Shown here one piece after another: positions 1 to 9,749 of a stretch of 64,000 nt of DNA. The notes under the pieces are model-generated. The model worked only from the letters and a program-made list of their open reading frames with translations. It was not told the origin of the DNA and ran no database searches. This DNA comes from Ignavibacteriales bacterium (GTDB lineage: Bacteria > Bacteroidota > Ignavibacteria > UBA10030 > SZUA-254). Position numbers and translations under genes: made by a program. The stretch is taken from the NCBI GenBank assembly GCA_016214905.1, contig JACRMQ010000006.1:602510-666509 (forward strand), in the 5' to 3' direction. Within the stretch, counting starts at the first letter, position 1; the number at the start of each line of letters is the position of its first letter.

Positions 1-560
1 CCTGCGCACAGATCGATGAATTTCCCTGAGTGGTAAAATGTGATGATTTGTCCTTTTAACTCTTCGAGAAGCTCAAGCTTATATGGATCATCTTTTTCTT
101 TAAAATATGCGACGGCATCTTCCCACTTTTTTTCTTCTCTAACAATCTTGGAATCTACCTTCGATAGTTCCAACATCTTTTGTTCAATCTTCGAGAGATC
201 ATCTGGGGATAAAGTGTGACCGCCTAAATCGATGTCGTAATAAAATCCCGCATCGATCGATGGTCCAACGCCAAACTTTGCGCCGGGAAAGATTGCTTCA
301 ACTGCTTCCGCCATCAGATGCGCGGTACTGTGCCAATAGGTATCTTTTCCGCCTATATCATTCCATTTTAAAATTCTCACCTGAGAATCAGCGTTTATCG
401 CCCTGACAAGATCCCAAACTTCCCCGTTCACTTCAATCGCAAGGGCATCACGAAGTAATCCGTTGCTGATACTCTTGGCAATATCTAATCCGGAGATACC
501 TTTTGAGTATTCCCTAGTATTACCGTCAGGAAATTTTATTGTAATAGTTGTCATCATCAT
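1..560 (-). CDS. thrS: Threonyl-tRNA synthetase, N-terminal part (cut by window edge)
   Basis: Charges tRNA-Thr in the cytoplasm. Only the first ~186 codons lie in the window; the catalytic class II core is beyond position 1. Reading from 560 gives a TGS domain (starting MMMTTITIKFPDGNTREYS), then the editing domain with the HSTAHLMAEAV motif and FGVGPSIDAGFYYDID, ending at DLCAG. These are landmarks of ThrRS. Three in-frame ATGs (560, 557, 554) are stacked; no clear Shine-Dalgarno is visible because a terminator-like hairpin occupies 567-591, seven bases upstream. The gene follows a tRNA operon on the same strand with no other promoter visible between, so it may be expressed by read-through. 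Identification is secure. Confidence 0.95.
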   Translation of the reverse strand, partial: MMMTTITIKFPDGNTREYSKGISGLDIAKSISNGLLRDALAIEVNGEVWDLVRAINADSQVRILKWNDIGGKDTYWHSTAHLMAEAVEAIFPGAKFGVGPSIDAGFYYDIDLGGHTLSPDDLSKIEQKMLELSKVDSKIVREEKKWEDAVAYFKEKDDPYKLELLEELKGQIITFYHSGKFIDLCA

Positions 561-566
561 TTAAAC

Positions 567-591
567 AAAAAAATCGGATAAAATCCGATTT
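567..591 (-). terminator. Hairpin with T-run between tRNA-Val and thrS
   Basis: On the minus strand, AAATCGGAT and ATCCGATTT form a 9-bp stem with a 3-nt loop, followed by seven T. It would end the tRNA operon transcript. The T-run ends about 7 nt before the first thrS ATG, so any thrS message must read through it or start inside it. Confidence 0.75.
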
Positions 592-652
592 CAGAAAATA
601 AATTCAATTTTATAAAATATCTGTTCTGAAATTTTCATTTCTCCTATTAATG

Positions 653-726
<74 letters not shown>

Positions 727-743
727 AAAATATTTTTTCCGAG

Positions 744-829
744 TGCCGGGGATCGGAATCGAACCGACACTCCCCTTGCGGAGAACAGGATTTTAAGTCC
801 TGTGCGTCTACCAGTTTCGCCACCCCGGC
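744..829 (-). tRNA. tRNA-Leu(TAA)
   Basis: 86-nt class II tRNA on the minus strand. Acceptor GCCGGGG/CCCCGGC, anticodon loop CTTAAAA inside a CAGGA/TCCTG stem, and a long variable arm (CTCCGC/GGGGAG region) typical of tRNA-Leu. CCA is not encoded. Confidence 0.95.
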
Positions 830-910
830 AATCTTTGTTCTTTGTCACCTGTTATTGGATGTCCTTTAAAAAAAAAAAAACACTTTACCAATAACTAATA
901 ATTAATCAAG

Positions 911-982
911 AGGCGCCGGGCGGATTCGGACCGCCGCATAAAGGTTTTGCAGACCTCTCCCTTACCACTTGGGTACGGCGCC
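911..982 (-). tRNA. tRNA-Cys(GCA)
   Basis: Minus-strand cloverleaf with acceptor GGCGCCG/CGGCGCC, discriminator T (usual for tRNA-Cys), anticodon loop CTGCAAA (GCA) in a GGT/ACC-closed stem, and T arm GGCGGTCCGAATCCGCC. CCA is not encoded. Confidence 0.95.
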
Positions 983-1096
983 ATTTTTATTTTTAAAAAT
1001 AAGCCCCGCCGCCTGATGTAATGGGAGCAGCAGGGCGATTCTCTGTAACCATGATACGCTATCAATACTTAATAATCGCGTAATCAGATAAAATTG

Positions 1097-1169
1097 AGCG
1101 GGAAACGGGATTCGGACCCGCGACATTCACCTTGGCAAGGTGACGCTCTACCAACTGAGCTATTCCCGC
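1097..1169 (-). tRNA. tRNA-Gly(GCC)
   Basis: Minus-strand cloverleaf with acceptor GCGGGAA/TTCCCGC, D arm GCTCAGTTGGTAGAGC, anticodon loop TTGCCAA (GCC) closed by CACC/GGTG, and discriminator T. First tRNA of the cluster, about 15 nt downstream of a good sigma70-type -10 box. Confidence 0.95.
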
Positions 1170-1183
1170 AATTAATGCTGAAT

Positions 1184-1212
1184 AATATACTGAAATTTTC
1201 ATGCACACGCAA
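1184..1212 (-). promoter_or_regulatory. sigma70-type promoter of the tRNA operon
   Basis: On the minus strand TTGCGT (1207-1212), 17 nt, TATATT (1184-1189). Transcription would start just before tRNA-Gly and continue through Cys, Leu and Val. Confidence 0.7.
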
Positions 1213-1274
1213 ATAAAATTAATAGTTCACGTAGAATTTTTACAGAGCGGGTTAAATGCAACCATTTCCACCAT

Positions 1275-1796
1275 TTAGAAGACCTGCTCTTTGTTTAATA
1301 ACATCAAATCTATGTAGGATTTGGTGATGAATTGATCGTGTGAGATGTTGAATCTATCGATTAAATAATTCATTATTCCACTTGGTGTTTGATTATTATC
1401 CCCCATCGGTATCTCGAATTCTAAGAATGAACCTAGGTCTTTGACTTGATCGATGTGAATTCTGGTTGTTCCCAGCATGTACAACTTCCGCTTTTTCTCA
1501 ACGACCGCGCGAATACCGTACGATGATGCCAATATTTCTTTAAGATCAGATGCATTGATAGTTTTGTATATATAAAAATTACTTCTTCTTTGAACTGAAT
1601 CCTCTTCGCGATTGTAAAAAATCAATTCAGCATCTGAATCTGGGACTTCTCTCATCTTCAGTCGACCATTTGGAGAATTGAAATAAGTATCGGTTTGAAT
1701 CAATACTCCGGTTTCATGTGCGCCAATTTCAATGGCAATATTTTCTGCAACTTGCAAATCATTAACGTGTGCTTTAATTTCGAGGTTTACCGGCAT
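1275..1796 (-). CDS. CYTH-domain protein (class IV adenylate cyclase / triphosphatase family)
   Basis: A 173-residue single-domain CYTH protein. The family binds a triphosphate group inside a beta tunnel and includes CyaB-type adenylate cyclases, thiamine triphosphatases and inorganic triphosphatases. Visible hallmarks: N-terminal ExK motif (NLEIKAHV, residues 4-11), TDTYF, RLKMRE, and the late acidic strand LGSFLEFEIP. The first Met is used because the ExK motif must lie at the extreme N-terminus. It sits 16 nt downstream of greA on the same strand and may be co-transcribed. The substrate cannot be told from sequence; CyaB-like is the usual annotation. Confidence 0.8.
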   Translation of the reverse strand: MPVNLEIKAHVNDLQVAENIAIEIGAHETGVLIQTDTYFNSPNGRLKMREVPDSDAELIFYNREEDSVQRRSNFYIYKTINASDLKEILASSYGIRAVVEKKRKLYMLGTTRIHIDQVKDLGSFLEFEIPMGDNNQTPSGIMNYLIDRFNISHDQFITKSYIDLMLLNKEQVF

Positions 1797-1812
1797 AGTA
1801 GAAATAATTTAT

Positions 1813-2301
1813 CTATCGACTGATGCCAAGAATTTCGTATTCCAAAGTTCCGGCAGGTACCGGTACTTTGATTTTTTCTCCCTGAACTTTCCCCATCAAT
1901 CCTTTGCCAATAGGAGAAGTAACTGAAATTTTATTTTTTTCAAAATCTGCTTCTTCAGGTGAAACGAGCAGATAGGTAACGGTTTCTTTTGTTTTTAAAT
2001 CTTTTAATTTTACCGTTGAAAGAATATAAACTTTATCGTTTGGAAGATCTTTGCTTTCGATTATCCGGGTTCGAGAAAGAGTCTGTTCCAATTTTGAAAT
2101 CCGCAACTCAAGATGCTGTTGCTCTTCTTTGGCTGCGTCATACTCAGCGTTCTCAGATAAATCGCCGTGACTGCGCGCTTCCTGAATTTTTTGAGCGACT
2201 TCAAGTCTTCCGTGTATTTTTAAATCGTGAAGTTCTTTTTCAATCTCAACTAAACGCTCGCGCGTAAGATAGACTGACCCGTTATTTTTATTTTCTTGCA
2301 T
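1813..2301 (-). CDS. greA: Transcription elongation factor GreA
   Basis: Enters the RNA polymerase secondary channel and stimulates cleavage of backtracked RNA. The protein has the expected N-terminal coiled-coil hairpin with YLTRERLVEIEKELHDLK and EARSHGDLSENAEYDAAKEE (acidic tip DLSENAEYD), then the FKBP-like C-terminal domain ending PAGTLEYEILGI. I place the start at 2301 (MQENKNNGS; 162 residues, normal for GreA). The reading frame is open further upstream to 2376, but that extension would translate through the terminator hairpin at 2361-2396. TTGCTA-17-TATTGT just upstream of 2301 could be its promoter. Confidence 0.95.
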   Translation of the reverse strand: MQENKNNGSVYLTRERLVEIEKELHDLKIHGRLEVAQKIQEARSHGDLSENAEYDAAKEEQQHLELRISKLEQTLSRTRIIESKDLPNDKVYILSTVKLKDLKTKETVTYLLVSPEEADFEKNKISVTSPIGKGLMGKVQGEKIKVPVPAGTLEYEILGISR

Positions 2302-2358
2302 AATAAAAACGTAAATGATATAACAATAGTTCGATAATAAATAGGTAGCAAAATGGAA

Positions 2359-2396
2359 GAAAAAAACAGCCATCACGCTTTGGGGTGATGGCTGTT
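2359..2396 (-). terminator. Intrinsic terminator after ribBA
   Basis: 12-bp perfect stem (AACAGCCATCAC / GTGATGGCTGTT) with a G-rich loop. On the minus strand it is followed by a run of T (A-run 2361-2366 on plus). It separates ribBA from greA. Confidence 0.85.
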
Positions 2397-2446
2397 GTAT
2401 TCATTACTTGATTAAATCTACAACATGTAAATTAGAAAATCAAGTT

Positions 2447-3673
2447 TTATTTGTTTTGATCGAGTAAAATCAGATGTCCCAATTTATCTCTTTTTGTTTT
2501 TAGATAACGTTCATTATGTTCGTGTGGTTTTACTTCGATCGGTACCCGCTCAACGATATCAAGCTCATAACCGTGCAAACCAACCACTTTTTTAGGATTG
2601 TTTGTAATCAATCTCATTCGGCGAACACCAAGATCGCGAAGTATCTGCGCACCTATCCCGTAATCTCTCAAATCATCCCGGAAACCCAATTTCTCATTGG
2701 CTTCAACAGTGTCTAAACCGTCATCCTGCAAACGATATGCCCGCAATTTATTCAGCAATCCGATCCCTCTTCCCTCCTGCCGCATATAAAGGATAATACC
2801 ATTTCCTTCCTTCTCTATCATTTTCAGGGAAGAGACCAGTTGATCGTTGCAATCGCATCGCATCGAACCGAATACATCACCGGTCAGACATTCCGAATGA
2901 ACACGAACCAGCATAGGTTTCTCCGGATCAATATCACCTTTGACAAGCGCGACATGTTCTTTGCTATCGTTTTCGCTTTTGTAGAGATGGATTTTAAAAA
3001 TACCATATTTGGATGGTAGTTGGGTTGAGGCGAGACGTTGAACTAACTTTTCCCGTTTCATCCTGTATTCGATTAAGTCTTGAACCGAGATGATTCGGAT
3101 GTTGAATTCCTTTGATAATTTAATCAGATCAGGCACACGCGCCATGGCACCATCTTCATTCATGATTTCGCAAAGTACACCTGCAGGATATAAGCCGGCT
3201 ATTTTACACAAATCGATGACAGCTTCTGTATGCCCAGCACGTCTAAGTATGCCACCTTCCATTGCTCGGAGCGGAAAGATATGACCGGGCCGAGCTAGAT
3301 CGCTTGCCTTCGCATTTTGATTAATCAAAGTATGGACAGTTGCATTTCTATCGTGAGCAGAAACACCTGTTGTAGTACCGTGGATCGAATCGACTGAAAC
3401 AGTGAAAGAAGTTTCGTGAAGCGAAGTATTGCTATCCACCATCATGTCGAGAGATAATTCCGCTGTCCTTTGCTCAGTCAGTGCCACGCAGATAATTCCT
3501 CTGCCATGTTTCGCTAGAAAATTTATCGCCGCAGGAGTGCATTTCTCTGCCGCGACAATAAAATCTCCTTCATTCTCGCGATCTTCATCGTCAACGACGA
3601 TTATGATTTTACCGTTTTTTAAATCGGCTACCGCTTCGTCTATGCTATTAAATTTGAAATGATCTCTGCTCAC
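2447..3673 (-). CDS. ribBA: Bifunctional DHBP synthase / GTP cyclohydrolase II
   Basis: Makes the two riboflavin precursors: 3,4-dihydroxy-2-butanone 4-phosphate from ribulose 5-phosphate (RibB half, residues ~1-205, with [12 protein letters not shown] and the RAGHTEA motif) and the pyrimidine precursor from GTP (RibA half, ~206-408). The RibA zinc site is visible as [14 protein letters not shown], and the GTP-binding part as [16 protein letters not shown]. Length 408 matches fused RibBA proteins. Both catalytic halves look intact. It is followed by a strong terminator at 2361-2396 and preceded by yajC 19 nt upstream, so yajC-ribBA are probably co-transcribed. Confidence 0.97.
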   Translation of the reverse strand: MSRDHFKFNSIDEAVADLKNGKIIIVVDDEDRENEGDFIVAAEKCTPAAINFLAKHGRGIICVALTEQRTAELSLDMMVDSNTSLHETSFTVSVDSIHGTTTGVSAHDRNATVHTLINQNAKASDLARPGHIFPLRAMEGGILRRAGHTEAVIDLCKIAGLYPAGVLCEIMNEDGAMARVPDLIKLSKEFNIRIISVQDLIEYRMKREKLVQRLASTQLPSKYGIFKIHLYKSENDSKEHVALVKGDIDPEKPMLVRVHSECLTGDVFGSMRCDCNDQLVSSLKMIEKEGNGIILYMRQEGRGIGLLNKLRAYRLQDDGLDTVEANEKLGFRDDLRDYGIGAQILRDLGVRRMRLITNNPKKVVGLHGYELDIVERVPIEVKPHEHNERYLKTKRDKLGHLILLDQNK

Positions 3674-3692
3674 AGTTCACTTTTATTTTTTT

Positions 3693-4031
3693 TTAATTAG
3701 TTTTTCCTACGCTATCACTTGTGCTTCGTACAACTGATGAGATAGCAGATTTTTCGATCTTTACTTTTACATTATCAGAAATTTGAACCAAAACAGTTTT
3801 ATCTTCTAAGCCAACAACATTTCCGTGCATACCACCAACAGTGATAATCTTATCACCTTTTTGAACATCGTTTAGCATTTTATCTCTTTCTTTTTGTCTT
3901 TTCTGTTGTGGTCTCAATATCATAAAGTAAAATATCACAATGATCAAGCCGAACATAATTAGGGTGCTGAACATACCTCCACCCTGTCCCTGACCTTGTG
4001 GTGCCATCAAAATAATGTTATATAAATTCAA
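3693..4031 (-). CDS. yajC: Preprotein translocase accessory subunit YajC
   Basis: Small inner-membrane partner of SecDF in the Sec export machinery. 112 residues: a glycine/glutamine-rich start, one membrane helix (MFSTLIMFGLIIVIFYFMI), the signature LRPQQKRQKE just after it, then a small cytoplasmic domain with VQKGDKIITVGGMHGNV. The start at 4031 is the first ATG; an alternative is the ATG at 4007 (MAPQGQGQ), which would give a more typical N-terminus. It lies between tgt and ribBA, and tgt-yajC adjacency is common in bacteria. Confidence 0.93.
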   Translation of the reverse strand: MNLYNIILMAPQGQGQGGGMFSTLIMFGLIIVIFYFMILRPQQKRQKERDKMLNDVQKGDKIITVGGMHGNVVGLEDKTVLVQISDNVKVKIEKSAISSVVRSTSDSVGKTN

Positions 4032-4103
4032 TTTAATCTCCTTTAATGAATAAGTTTTTGTTTTGTTTAAAAATATTTATTGCTTATTTTCTTTAACTAA
4101 TTT

Positions 4104-5237
<1,134 letters not shown>

Positions 5238-5340
5238 CTATTTTTTTGATGGAAAAACAAATACAGCATTTATTATCTGCTGGTAATTGTAAGCAAACTT
5301 TTATTCCGGGTGCGAGATATGCAATAACAAAAACTATTCT

Positions 5341-5745
5341 TTATTCTGAGACAATTACACGTTTATTACGCTTTGCTAAAAAAATAACCAGTAACGCGGC
5401 TAATATACCACCGATTGTATCGGCTATTCCATCATAGAAATCAAGTGATCTGCCAGGGACTGTTCCTTGGTAAAGTTCGTCAAGTATCCCATAACCGACG
5501 ACAATCATTACAGTAATTATCAACCGGCGCCAATTAATATCGTGCCGGTTTTGATAAGGTGTTAGCGCCCGATAGACAAACACTCCCAATACAAAAAACA
5601 AGAATATATGAATTAATTTATCGTACGTAAATATCCTCGATGATGGAAAATATTTTGACGGTATTGATGAACCGATAAAGATCAATAAAGCCCAGGCAAT
5701 AGCCGGGAATTGATATCGTATGAAATGTTTAAAATGTATGCTCAC
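5341..5745 (-). CDS. VanZ-like membrane protein
   Basis: 134-residue integral membrane protein with about four helices. The VanZ pattern is visible as DKLIHIFLFFVLGVFVYRAL, followed by a GILDELYQ..VPGRSLDFYDGIADTIGG block, which is the family signature (the D/E-rich turn after helix 3). The biochemical role of chromosomal VanZ homologues outside glycopeptide-resistance clusters is unknown. It follows nnr by 2 nt and is the last gene of the nuoN-nnr-vanZ strand run. Confidence 0.8.
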   Translation of the reverse strand: MSIHFKHFIRYQFPAIAWALLIFIGSSIPSKYFPSSRIFTYDKLIHIFLFFVLGVFVYRALTPYQNRHDINWRRLIITVMIVVGYGILDELYQGTVPGRSLDFYDGIADTIGGILAALLVIFLAKRNKRVIVSE

Positions 5746-5747
5746 AA

Positions 5748-7322
5748 TCAGATATGCTTTTCAATATGAAGTAATGATTCCGGTATTAATGAGAGAAGGT
5801 CAAGAGCCATCAAACTCTTTTCACCGAATTTTATTTTGGCAAAGTCCCCCGCTAAACCGTGTAGATAAACTCCCGCAATTGCAGCATCATCCTGGCTGAC
5901 ACCCTGTGCCCATAGACCTCCAATTATACCAGTTAACACATCTCCCATTCCGGCAGATGCCATACCAGCATTGCCGGTTGAATTTATAAAAATTTTTCCA
6001 TTATCCGATCCCGTAATTGTCGGTGCCCCTTTCAGAACGCATGTCAATTTAAATTGTTTGGTGATATCTCTTACAACTTGAGGACGATTTCTATTTATTT
6101 CATCCGTGGTTAAACCTGTTAATCTTGAAAATTCCCCGGTGTGAGGTGTAATAATAAAATTAGAAGCTGCATGATTCTTTAAGATTGATAATTTTTCGGA
6201 AATATTATTCAAGCCATCGGCATCTAAAAGAAGCGGTTTCTTCCATGATGAGACTATTTTCCAAATCAATTCTGCCGATTCCGGGTTTCTCGAAAATCCT
6301 GGTCCGCAAATAACTATATCAGCCCATTGGGAATATTTATCGATAAAGTTATACGCATCTAAACTTAACGTTCCGTACTCAGTCTCAGGAAGCGGTTCAA
6401 CCATCACCTCAGTCATTTTTCTCCCCAGTATCGGATAAACCGATTTGGGTGTTCCAAGAATCACCGATCCTGCTCCTGCGCGCATCGCTGCCCGTGCCGT
6501 TAATGCTGCAGCTCCTGTCATCCCGCGTGATCCTGCTAAAAGTATTATTTTCCCTACCGAATGTTTATGCGCGTTGAAACGCCGTCTTGGCAACAATTTT
6601 TTTACATCATCAATTCCAACAATGAAATTATTTGGTTCAACTGTTTTAATAATTTCATCCGGTAAAGATATATCAATTACATCAACCTTACCGGCGTATT
6701 CTCTTCCATCGCCGATGGTTAAACCGATTTTTTTAAATCCCATTGTTGCCGTATCTGATGCGGTGACTGCATTGTTTCCAATTGTTCCTGTATCCGCATC
6801 GATGCCCGAAGGAATATCAATACTTATTTTTTTCTCCGGGCGGTTATTGATCCATTGTATCACTCCGAGTTGAGGTTCGCATACTTTCCCTTTAAATCCA
6901 GTACCAAAAAGTGCATCAATAATGAAATCTGCTTTGGGGAGCATGGATATTTTTTTCTTACTGTAATCTTGCAGTAGTTTCAGCTTCTTTGTGGTTCCAT
7001 ACTTTCGTTCTATAGTCGATAATGTGAGATAATTTGTTTTCGCATCTCCTTTCAATTCACTCGATTTTCCAATCAAAACGGTTACAACCATCCCACCCCG
7101 GACAAAAAGATGCCTGGCAATAACAAAGCCATCGCCGCCATTGTTTCCTTTCCCACACACCACAATAAACTTTTTCCCCAGAACGGGGCCGTATCTTTTT
7201 TCTATCAAATCAACGGTACCTCTCCCGGCATTCTCCATTAAGATTAAACCGGGAATTTTCAACGTGTTAATCGCGTAGCGATCACACTGTTGCATCTGTG
7301 AAGATGTTAAAACAATTTCCAC
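5748..7322 (-). CDS. nnr: Bifunctional NAD(P)H-hydrate epimerase / ADP-dependent dehydratase
   Basis: Repairs damaged NAD(P)HX. 524 residues: N-terminal YjeF_N epimerase domain (~1-215; VVCGKGNNGGDGFVIARHL and FGTGFKG..) and C-terminal ribokinase-like dehydratase domain (~235-520; LLAGSRGMTGAA, ITPHTGEFSRL and the diagnostic GMASAGMGDVLTGIIGGL). The start at 7322 is 4 nt after the nuoN stop, arguing for translational coupling with the complex I subunit, a sensible pairing for a NADH repair enzyme. Both domains look complete. Confidence 0.95.
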   Translation of the reverse strand: MEIVLTSSQMQQCDRYAINTLKIPGLILMENAGRGTVDLIEKRYGPVLGKKFIVVCGKGNNGGDGFVIARHLFVRGGMVVTVLIGKSSELKGDAKTNYLTLSTIERKYGTTKKLKLLQDYSKKKISMLPKADFIIDALFGTGFKGKVCEPQLGVIQWINNRPEKKISIDIPSGIDADTGTIGNNAVTASDTATMGFKKIGLTIGDGREYAGKVDVIDISLPDEIIKTVEPNNFIVGIDDVKKLLPRRRFNAHKHSVGKIILLAGSRGMTGAAALTARAAMRAGAGSVILGTPKSVYPILGRKMTEVMVEPLPETEYGTLSLDAYNFIDKYSQWADIVICGPGFSRNPESAELIWKIVSSWKKPLLLDADGLNNISEKLSILKNHAASNFIITPHTGEFSRLTGLTTDEINRNRPQVVRDITKQFKLTCVLKGAPTITGSDNGKIFINSTGNAGMASAGMGDVLTGIIGGLWAQGVSQDDAAIAGVYLHGLAGDFAKIKFGEKSLMALDLLSLIPESLLHIEKHI

Positions 7323-7326
7323 AAAA

Positions 7327-8742
7327 CTAAGGAATCTGATTTATGATGGAAAGGATAGAACTTGGATAAACACCAATTCCGGTTATGAATATAATTATTG
7401 CGATGAGAACGAGATAGCTCAACTGAGATACTTTAGCAGGTAGAATCTCTTCTCCTCCTTTAAAATACATAACAACAACAAGTCTTAGATAATAATAGAC
7501 CGAGATTACACTTGTCAGAACGCCAAGAATTGCCAGCCACGTTAAATTAGAATTAACTGCTGAGATGAAGATATAATATTTTCCGAAGAATCCGGCGAAT
7601 GGCGGAATCCCGGCGAGTGAGAACATCAAGACAGATAATATCGCGGCAAGTGCAGGTTTTTTTGTTCCAAGTCCTTTGTAATCGTCGAATGAAAGATTTT
7701 TTTCCTCACCTGTTTCAAGCATAGAAATTACACCGAACGCGCCCACGTTCATCAACATATAAGATAGCAGATAAAATAAAATTCCATCTCGTCCTAATTG
7801 GTTAGCTGCAGCCAAACCGCTGAGCATATAACCTGCATGGGCAATGCTTGAATATGCGAGCATTCTTTTGACATTGTTTTGTGAGATTGCAATTATGTTA
7901 CCGACTATCATTGATAACGCGGAGAGTAGAATCAAGACTGTTTTGATTTCCGGTGATGTTGAATTGATGAACAAAACAACGAACGCGGAAAACGCCGCCG
8001 CTTTTGCGCCCGTAGCCATGAAACCGGATATCGGGGTTGGTGAACCTTGATACACATCCGGTACCCACATATGAAAAGGAACTGCACCTACTTTGAATGC
8101 AAGTCCGATTAATATCAATCCGATTCCAACCGACATGAAGTATGAATTACTAATGTTTGTTAAATTTTGGACAATTATGTCGATATTAGTCGATCCCGTT
8201 GCGCCGTACACCAAAGCAATTCCATATAAAAGAAAACTTGTGGCAAAAGCTCCAAGTAAAAAATATTTTAATGCCGCCTCGTTAGATAATTGACGGTTGC
8301 GGAAGAATCCTGCTAATACATAAAGACAAATCGACATCAATTCTAAACCGATGAATAATAATATTAAATCGGCGGCAGATGCCATTAACATCATTCCGAT
8401 TGTCGAGAATATTATCAGCAGATAAAATTCACCGATCTTTGATTGTTGGTAATTTAAATATTCCTTGGAAAAGATTATCGTAAATAATGCTGCAGAACAA
8501 AATATAATTGAAAAATAACTGCTGTATCCTCCGATTATAATCATCGAATTTAAAACTGTACCTCTCAACGGCATGGTTACTATAGCGAGATAAGAGGTTA
8601 CAAACAAACCGATTATACTTATCCAATAACTCAGCCGCTCGCTCTGCTTCACCAATGCTTCGGTGAGCAAAACGATTAGCGATACGATTGTAAGAGAAAT
8701 TAATGGCGCTATTGCAAAAAGTTCAGAGCTTAGTATGTTCAT
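7327..8742 (-). CDS. nuoN: NADH-quinone oxidoreductase subunit N
   Basis: Antiporter-like proton-pumping subunit of complex I. 471 residues with about 14 hydrophobic segments and the Proton_antipo_M core: GLELMSICLYVLAGF (conserved Glu), FKVGAVPFHMWVPDVYQG (conserved Lys and HxW), QNNVKRMLAYSSIAHAGYM. It is separated from nuoJKLM (15360-19808) by nhaD and a five-gene plus-strand block, whereas nuoN normally follows nuoM directly. A long stem-loop (8858-8904) lies upstream and could be in its leader. Confidence 0.96.
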   Translation of the reverse strand: MNILSSELFAIAPLISLTIVSLIVLLTEALVKQSERLSYWISIIGLFVTSYLAIVTMPLRGTVLNSMIIIGGYSSYFSIIFCSAALFTIIFSKEYLNYQQSKIGEFYLLIIFSTIGMMLMASAADLILLFIGLELMSICLYVLAGFFRNRQLSNEAALKYFLLGAFATSFLLYGIALVYGATGSTNIDIIVQNLTNISNSYFMSVGIGLILIGLAFKVGAVPFHMWVPDVYQGSPTPISGFMATGAKAAAFSAFVVLFINSTSPEIKTVLILLSALSMIVGNIIAISQNNVKRMLAYSSIAHAGYMLSGLAAANQLGRDGILFYLLSYMLMNVGAFGVISMLETGEEKNLSFDDYKGLGTKKPALAAILSVLMFSLAGIPPFAGFFGKYYIFISAVNSNLTWLAILGVLTSVISVYYYLRLVVVMYFKGGEEILPAKVSQLSYLVLIAIIIFITGIGVYPSSILSIINQIP

Positions 8743-8857
8743 TGCTTTTACAAATGTCTGTTAAATGTTTTGATAAATTAGGGATTTTTTGTGAAAGAAA
8801 CAAGAATAACACTTAGAATCCACAAGTCTGCACCGTAATAATTGTGTTCAAATATTA

Positions 8858-8904
8858 CTTCCCGAAAGATGTGGTTAATCGAAATCGTGGTAACTTTCGG
8901 GAAG
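8858..8904. repeat. 11-bp inverted repeat in the gap upstream of nuoN
   Basis: CTTCCCGAAAG (8858-8868) and CTTTCGGGAAG (8894-8904) are perfect inverted copies around a 25-nt spacer. There is no T-run on either side, so it is not an obvious terminator. The 8743-9068 gap holds no gene I can support. The dyad could be an mRNA stem in the nuoN leader or a regulator site; its geometry resembles the dyad at 9750-9799. Confidence 0.6.
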
Positions 8905-9068
8905 TTAATTATTGCAAAACATACCTCACCTCACTCCCCTCCTTTGTATGTCCCGAAGCGATTATAAAGAGAGGAGACGAAAGGAATGGTAAAAATATCA
9001 TTATGACTTAAATATGGTTCAGGTATATTTTGCTTGCATCTTTAATAGAAATGGTATATCTTAATTAT

Positions 9069-9422
9069 ATGAACAATTGCAAAACAAAAATATTATTTAT
9101 CATATCTTCAATTGTGTTTTTGTTTTTTGCTCTTTCATGGCAAGTTCAAATTGTCCATACTGCTTCCCATTCAACAATTTTACAAATATCTTCAATTGAA
9201 ACATCTACACGGTCGGATTCCCCTGTCCCTGTACCAAAATTATTAGCAAAGAGACCCAGACCATCTGTAATTAAAGTTGAAATACAATCCGGCATAATAA
9301 GAATTCCGGATCAATTTGCTAGAGTAGAAAAATTTGTCATTATCAAAACAGCAAACCTTTATCATTTAAAGCCACAATTCTCCTTTGTAAGATATCTTCC
9401 CCGCGATCCGCCGTTAGCGTAG
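9069..9422 (+). CDS. Small single-helix membrane or exported protein, unknown
   Basis: From the ATG at 9069 the product is 117 residues. A short basic start (MNNCKTK) leads into one strongly hydrophobic stretch (ILFIISSIVFLFFALSW), which acts as a signal anchor or uncleaved signal. A Ser/Pro-rich linker (SPVPVPKLLAKRPRPS) and a ~45-residue extracytoplasmic tail ending LPRDPPLA follow. The same frame is open from 9030, but codons before 9069 do not look like protein. I recognise no family. It is the first gene of the plus-strand block between nuoN and nhaD. Weakly supported as a real gene: the only arguments are the signal-like N-terminus and strand agreement. Confidence 0.5.
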   Translation: MNNCKTKILFIISSIVFLFFALSWQVQIVHTASHSTILQISSIETSTRSDSPVPVPKLLAKRPRPSVIKVEIQSGIIRIPDQFARVEKFVIIKTANLYHLKPQFSFVRYLPRDPPLA

Positions 9423-9469
9423 TTCCCTTAAGTATCACCATAACTCGATCTTTTTAAGCAATATTGAAG

Positions 9470-9495
9470 TTTTAGTATAAAACTAAATACTAAAA
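9470..9495. repeat. 9-bp dyad upstream of small membrane ORF
   Basis: TTTTAGTAT (9470-9478) and ATACTAAAA (9487-9495), separated by 8 nt, lie about 48 nt before the small gene at 9543. This could be an operator; AT-rich, so chance is possible. Confidence 0.4.
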
Positions 9496-9542
9496 ATCTC
9501 TTGCTTTTATATTTATTTCTTTTTCAAAAACGGAGAACTACA

Positions 9543-9680
9543 ATGAAAACGAATGAAAAACATGTTGAGCCAAATCAGCAGAAAATTGATGAAGGCACTC
9601 CCATCCAATTAATAATTTTACTTATCATCATTTTGTTATCTATTTCGGGGATCATCTTAAAATCAATTGGACTTTTTTAA
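9543..9680 (+). CDS. 45-residue single-span membrane peptide
   Basis: ATG at 9543 is preceded by GGAGAA 8-11 nt upstream, a reasonable ribosome binding site. The product starts MKTNEKHVEPNQQKIDEG, a charged hydrophilic ~19-residue segment, then a single hydrophobic helix (residues ~21-39, rich in I and L) and a short SIGLF tail: a typical N-in/C-out small membrane protein. No family recognised. It is followed 70 nt later by a 12-bp dyad and then a cation/proton antiporter gene on the same strand, so it could be an accessory peptide of that transporter (inference from position only). Confidence 0.55.
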   Translation: MKTNEKHVEPNQQKIDEGTPIQLIILLIIILLSISGIILKSIGLF

Positions 9681-9749
9681 TTCTGAATTAGAAGTAAATC
9701 GATTAGAAAAGAGGACCATTCTAATCAATTTTAAGACACAAGATGCATG

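Noticed and set aside
567-652. T-box riboswitch upstream of thrS
   Set aside because: No T-box core sequence or specifier stem could be seen in the short leader; only a terminator hairpin.
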